Source of the DNA: Nemopilema nomurai
Taxonomy: Eukaryota > Cnidaria > Scyphozoa > Rhizostomeae > Rhizostomatidae
NCBI GenBank assembly: GCA_003864495.1
Contig: ML133455.1
Location: 1,302,001 to 1,366,000, forward strand
DNA: 64,000 nt
Direction of reading: 5' to 3'
This document shows positions 59,993 to 64,000 of this stretch, one piece after another; within the stretch, counting starts at the first letter, position 1, and each line of letters starts with the position of its first letter. The position numbers were made by a program, and so were the translations under genes. The notes under the pieces are model-generated. The model made no database searches, was not told where the DNA came from, and saw only the letters and a list, made by a program, of their open reading frames with translations.

Positions 59993-62331
59993 ATGGGCGC
60001 AAATTGCCATTTTGAATTTTTAGATTTAACTGAAGAGGAGGATTTAGAATGTCGGACGCAAAGAAGAAAAAAGAAGAGCAAAAAGAGAAAGTATGCCGAT
60101 TTAGCTGAAGATGAAGGCTCGTTTGGTTTAGAAGAAGCAAATGACGCAACCAACACAGAACGTCAGAGGAAGAAAAGAAAAAGAGCAAACGCGAAGAGCA
60201 GCAGCGGCCTAGTCATACGCTGTTGATATCAGAAAATGGCGATTCGACCAAATTTCCACTTATTTTCTGTCCTGGTACCCTGACTTTGATGGAATTTTGT
60301 ACGGAAGTTAAAGAAATTTGCGACATCAAAGCAAAGCAAACAATCTCAATGACATTCGAGCAAAATTTCGGGGAACAGACTTTCAATGCCTATTTGAAAG
60401 ACAAGTCATATAAGATATTTGAAGAGTATATCCGGAAGTCTGCTGCAGACAAGCCATGCATGCTTCACATCCACAGGGGAATAAGGCATATCACGGGCCT
60501 AAAAAAAGATGCTGTACCAGCCGTATCTTCAACGACAAAAGATATGAATGATGAATCTCGAGCATCCAGCAAGAAGCCCAAGACGCTGGAAGAAGTATTA
60601 GCTGCTTTTCAAGAAAATAGCCATGCAGAGACAAAGACAAAAAGCTGTAGCATGTGCAGCACCATATTTTGGTAACTTATCAAAGTCAACAGGAAATATT
60701 GATATGTGATTAGCTACACTTTGAATGCAAGTGGCTGTGCAGTCGTGGTCTTGTGCTGTATATTGCAGAAAATCCCAGAGAAACTCAAGGAGCTGTCAGG
60801 GTAGCTTCGCCACTTTCAGGAATAGTAAGATTCAAATCCATCTGGAGAAGCATTGCAGGATGTTTCGGAATGATTTCAAGAAGGGAGAAAGTGGCCCTTC
60901 TTAAAAAAGACCACTCGTTTGAGCAAAAGATCTGCAATGTCAAGGAGGGCCTAGAAAAGTTACAGCAACCAGCACAACAGCTGTCAGAATTAATTTCAAA
61001 GATCAGGGATCTGACAAAAAGAGATCTATTAGACATCACGGATGGATCGATGGCTTCCCAGACCACTGAAGCGGTGTACGTTACCCTTCTGTGTGCACTG
61101 CGTTACATCAAAGATTACTTCACATACATTGGACAGGGGGAACTTATAGAGAAGATACAATTAAAATGTCTCACCACAAGATCAGTTGAGTGCTTCTTTG
61201 GCCATATCACAAAAAACGTTCAAGGCAACAACATCAGGTACCTTGAAATGTCGCATCATCTAACAAACGATGCTTTCACGTTTCTGCTTCCTTATGTCAA
61301 TTCAAAAGAAACTGGCATTTCAGTTAGAAGTGAAAAGGAACGAGGAGGTACAGAAACATATTCATATTCACAAAATGGACTTGATATAGGCCATACTGAA
61401 TTACTCTGGAAATTTCTTTCAGTAAAGAAACAAGACCTGTTTACTGTTGAAGATCTTCGTAACTGTAGAAAAGCAAATCTTGAAGGAGGGGAGACAAGAA
61501 AGTTATGTTTTTGCATCGGGACTAAGAACGGTGTAATGAACTACATGGACTTGACACCAAAAGATAATATTGACAACAAAAACAGAGTGGCACTGCAAGA
61601 GATTGCAACTGCATTGAAGTCTAGGCCGATGAGAAGTCTTCGAGGCTTTAGCAAACGAAGATTTGGTACAGCTCCAACGATTCTGGGTACGCATGGTTTA
61701 AGAAAGGATCTTGAAAGTGTCAATGGTACAATACACTCAATACAAAGTGAACGAGATCTTGCAGCTGATGTAACTATTGCACGACAATGAAGAATTTGCC
61801 CTTGAGTTGGGGGAGTTTATCATTTTTAGAGGCTCAGACGGGTATTCATTTAACATGCTGCAGTTGGTAAAGAGCTGTCGAGGAGATGAATTGAATCCGC
61901 GCAAAAAGATTAAAGGCAATTTTTTGACGCAAGACCAAGTCGAAGAAAACAGTTCTGATGTCTTGTACAAGGTGGATCCCCAATGGAAAGGGGGCTCTAT
62001 GTCCTTTTCACATGTATTGCGGGACGAGGAAGATCAAATTATCGCAGTAGAGCTGTCTCTTTGTCTGCCGACTTCGAATGAAAGTCAAGACACAGTAAGG
62101 TACAGGATGGAAGGACGGATTTATACTCTAATTCAATCACTTGCTGAAAAATTTGAAAACACATTACAGCAAGCCATGGACCTACCAGATGGAGATGTTA
62201 TCAAAGACATATCAGATGTCGATGTAACTGAAAACTTTAAAACAGAAACGCAGTTGACCTATACAAACCGAAGAGAAAGGAGAGGCCGTGGTAACCGTTA
62301 CGCAACAGTGATGAATGCTCTTTTAAACTGA
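59993..62331 (+). CDS. Putative transposase, four exons or four broken frames
   Basis: Four open frames in the same direction fill the element. They can be joined as 59993-60161, 60233-60671, 60743-61725 and 61793-62331 using GT/AG introns of 71, 71 and 67 nt, giving 2,130 nt in frame (709 aa). The first exon has an acidic patch and two Lys/Arg clusters like nuclear signals. Exon 2 includes a Cys-rich CSMCSTIF end. Exon 3 contains LTTRSVECFFGHITKN, resembling the region after the catalytic core in several transposases. I cannot identify a DDE/D core, so an internal deletion is possible. The first donor (gtcaga) is weak, and a frameshift in the Lys-rich A-run would be an alternative there. Confidence 0.55.
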
Positions 62332-62837
62332 TTTTATTGAAAACGGGAGCTACAACGCAAAAAGGGGATGTAAGTTTCAATTTTCTAGTTGTGTAGGTTG
62401 CCATCTGCCATCAGTTGGACCAGCCATCCAGTAGTGCAAAAAAAAGTTTCCCTATTTGTCCACAGTGCTAATATTATCATATATGGGTCAGATGTTTCAG
62501 GGATAGATAATAGTAGCTTGCTTGCAGTCTTCCTTTTGAGTAAAATAGAAATGCGAGAAAATCGAAAGAATACGCATCAGTAAACGATTCTCTTAATTTG
62601 ATTTTGAAAAAAAGACTGCACACAGTCTAAGATAACAGTCACTTAATACTGTTGGCTTGTCCAAGTTTCTATCAAAGGGCCCGGAAGAAATTCAAGTATG
62701 CTGCTTTGTTAACTTTTCTCTGCTCCTAAGGTTTGTATGATCGCGAATCCATTACACAAGACCAGTTGTTTGCAGTCTTCCACAAAAGGAAGACTGGACG
62801 CAGTCAAATTACAATTATCATGTCCATGTAGCTATAT

Positions 62838-62954
62838 GTCCCCGCCAGAAATTATACTATCCTCGGTAGAAATTTAGGGTTCCCCGGTTAAAAAATTAGC
62901 CATCATTTTCCCCGCCAAACAATCATCGTGACCCCGGCAAAAATTTGATCTCTC
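62838..62954. repeat. Right subterminal CCCCGG motif array
   Basis: CCCCGC/CCTCGG/CCCCGG cores followed by A/T-rich tails occur at about 62839, 62861, 62882, 62910 and 62932, spaced about 20-28 bp. They read in the same orientation as those at the left end, so the two arrays are direct, not inverted, with respect to each other. Confidence 0.8.
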
Positions 62955-62977
62955 ACCGGGGCACTTAGACGGGGGTG

Positions 62978-62985
62978 TATTGGGA
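62978..62985. repeat. Target-site duplication, right copy
   Basis: TATTGGGA directly follows the right inverted repeat. Confidence 0.92.
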
Positions 62986-64000
62986 GAACAGGGGCTCTAA
63001 TGTCGTATATTTGTTCAAATCGGGATATGCCGTTTCACCTCGAATGTCTATTTTCTAGGCCGTGTCAAAAAATTTTCAACCTTTTCGCTCATCTTCGGAA
63101 GTAAAGCGCGTTTTATTGTAAACAAATTACACGAATCAACAGATAATCCAGCCAGGTTTCCTACCATGAAATATCTTTTGATCATCTTCTATAGTTTTTT
63201 TTAAGAAGCAATCAAAGTCCGAATGTATACACGAATGTCTATCTGAAAGTCCGAATGTATACACGAATGTCACTCGCTAAATAACGGACCATTTGAGTCA
63301 TGCAGAATCCAAAGAACCAGTGAAAAAGTCACACCTAATCTTGAAGATGCATGTCAAGAAGAAGTGCAAGGGGTTACTGCAGATAGAAGAATTCTAATTA
63401 ACCTAACATAGTATGAACCACACAAAATTAGCCAACCACTGTACTGAACTCCAAGAACAGATTACAGTACTATTCAACGGAAACAAAGCTCTTGTTTTTG
63501 GTACAGTAATTTTTGATTCAAAAGACAATCTTATCTTTTGTAAATAGGACTTAGACTGTAAAATGCAACTGAGTATTTTGTGTTGTGGCACTATATAAAT
63601 TTTGCATTATTATTATTACAAAATACTATTATTACAATCTTTGCTGAGTTCATTTCAAGAGCTAGTGTTAACTTTGCCTACTAGGCTATGCTTGTATCTC
63701 AGTGTAAAATATATTGGATATAGATTTGGCATTTCAGTTCCAACAATATGAATACTACTTAGTTTCTGATTGATATATGCCCACAATGAGTAATAGCCTT
63801 TATCTCAAAAGAATAGAATGGTTGTGCAAGTGACAAGCACATCACCCAAAAAACTGGGGAGTGCTTACAAAGATGTTACCTGGTGACTATATTCTAGTTG
63901 ACAAAGGTTTTTATATAGGAGATTTTGTGGGCTTCTACTGTGCTGAGGCTCAACTTACTGCTTTGCAAAGCGAAAAACCCAGTTGTCTGCAAAATATGCC
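62986..64000. other. Intergenic, no recognisable gene
   Basis: No ORF or RNA gene of note. A segment around AGTCCGAATGTATACACGAA is duplicated at 63,214-63,240 and 63,246-63,271. Confidence 0.55.

Larger units (their letters stand above)
59652..62977 (+). mobile_element. 3.3-kb DNA transposon with perfect TIRs and 8-bp TSD
   Basis: The first 23 bp (59652-59674) and last 23 bp (62955-62977) are exact reverse complements, starting CACCCCCG and ending CGGGGGTG. They are flanked by the 8-bp direct repeat TATTGGGA. Eight-bp duplications occur in hAT, P and some other DNA transposon superfamilies. The termini do not match the usual hAT CAGGG-type start that I know. Arrays of a CCCCGG-containing motif lie inside both ends. 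A probable transposase gene occupies 59,993-62,331. Perfect termini and duplication suggest a recent insertion. Superfamily is left open. Confidence 0.93.

Overview
The window is eukaryotic nuclear DNA from an animal. Coding exons of about 50-285 bp are separated by introns of roughly 100-1,400 bp with GT/AG ends, and intergenic DNA is AT-rich with scattered minisatellites. Gene order and protein similarity do not fix the species. The dynein sequence is close to vertebrate DYNC1H1 yet the gene has more exons than the human one, which fits an intron-rich invertebrate, possibly a cnidarian. That placement is inference.

About 78% of the window (3,531-53,178, minus strand) is one gene, the cytoplasmic dynein 1 heavy chain (DYNC1H1). 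I resolved 88 coding exons by reading splice sites and matching to the dynein family. Reading frame is kept across every junction, and the joined CDS is 13,941 nt (4,646 aa plus stop), the same length as the human protein. All parts are present: dimerisation tail, linker, AAA1-AAA6, stalk with microtubule-binding domain, and C-terminal domain. P-loops are intact in AAA1-AAA4.

The most interesting signal lies in the dynein introns. Eight short elements on the host strand have box C (RUGAUGA or RUGAUGU), box D (CUGA) and terminal stems that differ in sequence but keep pairing. They form three families. Four copies carry the SNORD43/snR70-type guide for the 18S rRNA 3' region. Two copies carry a guide that pairs with U6 snRNA and would direct methylation at C62, as SNORD94 does. 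Two copies form a family whose target I cannot name. Most lie about 75-110 nt upstream of the next 3' splice site, as intronic box C/D snoRNAs usually do. This dynein gene therefore looks like a host gene for a small modification-guide RNA cluster.

Upstream of dynein, in the opposite direction, is a two-exon gene (55,455-58,140, plus strand). It encodes a small membrane-anchored protein with a long basic, probably disordered tail. A TATA box precedes it. I do not recognise the protein.

A 3.3-kb DNA transposon sits at 59,652-62,977. It has perfect 23-bp terminal inverted repeats, a perfect 8-bp target-site duplication, and arrays of a CCCCGG-containing subterminal motif in the same orientation at both ends. 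Inside is a possible transposase gene that can be read as four exons with three 67-71-nt introns. I cannot see a catalytic core in it. The remaining sequence (1-3,185, 53.8-55.4 kb, 58.2-59.6 kb, 63-64 kb) shows no recognisable gene.
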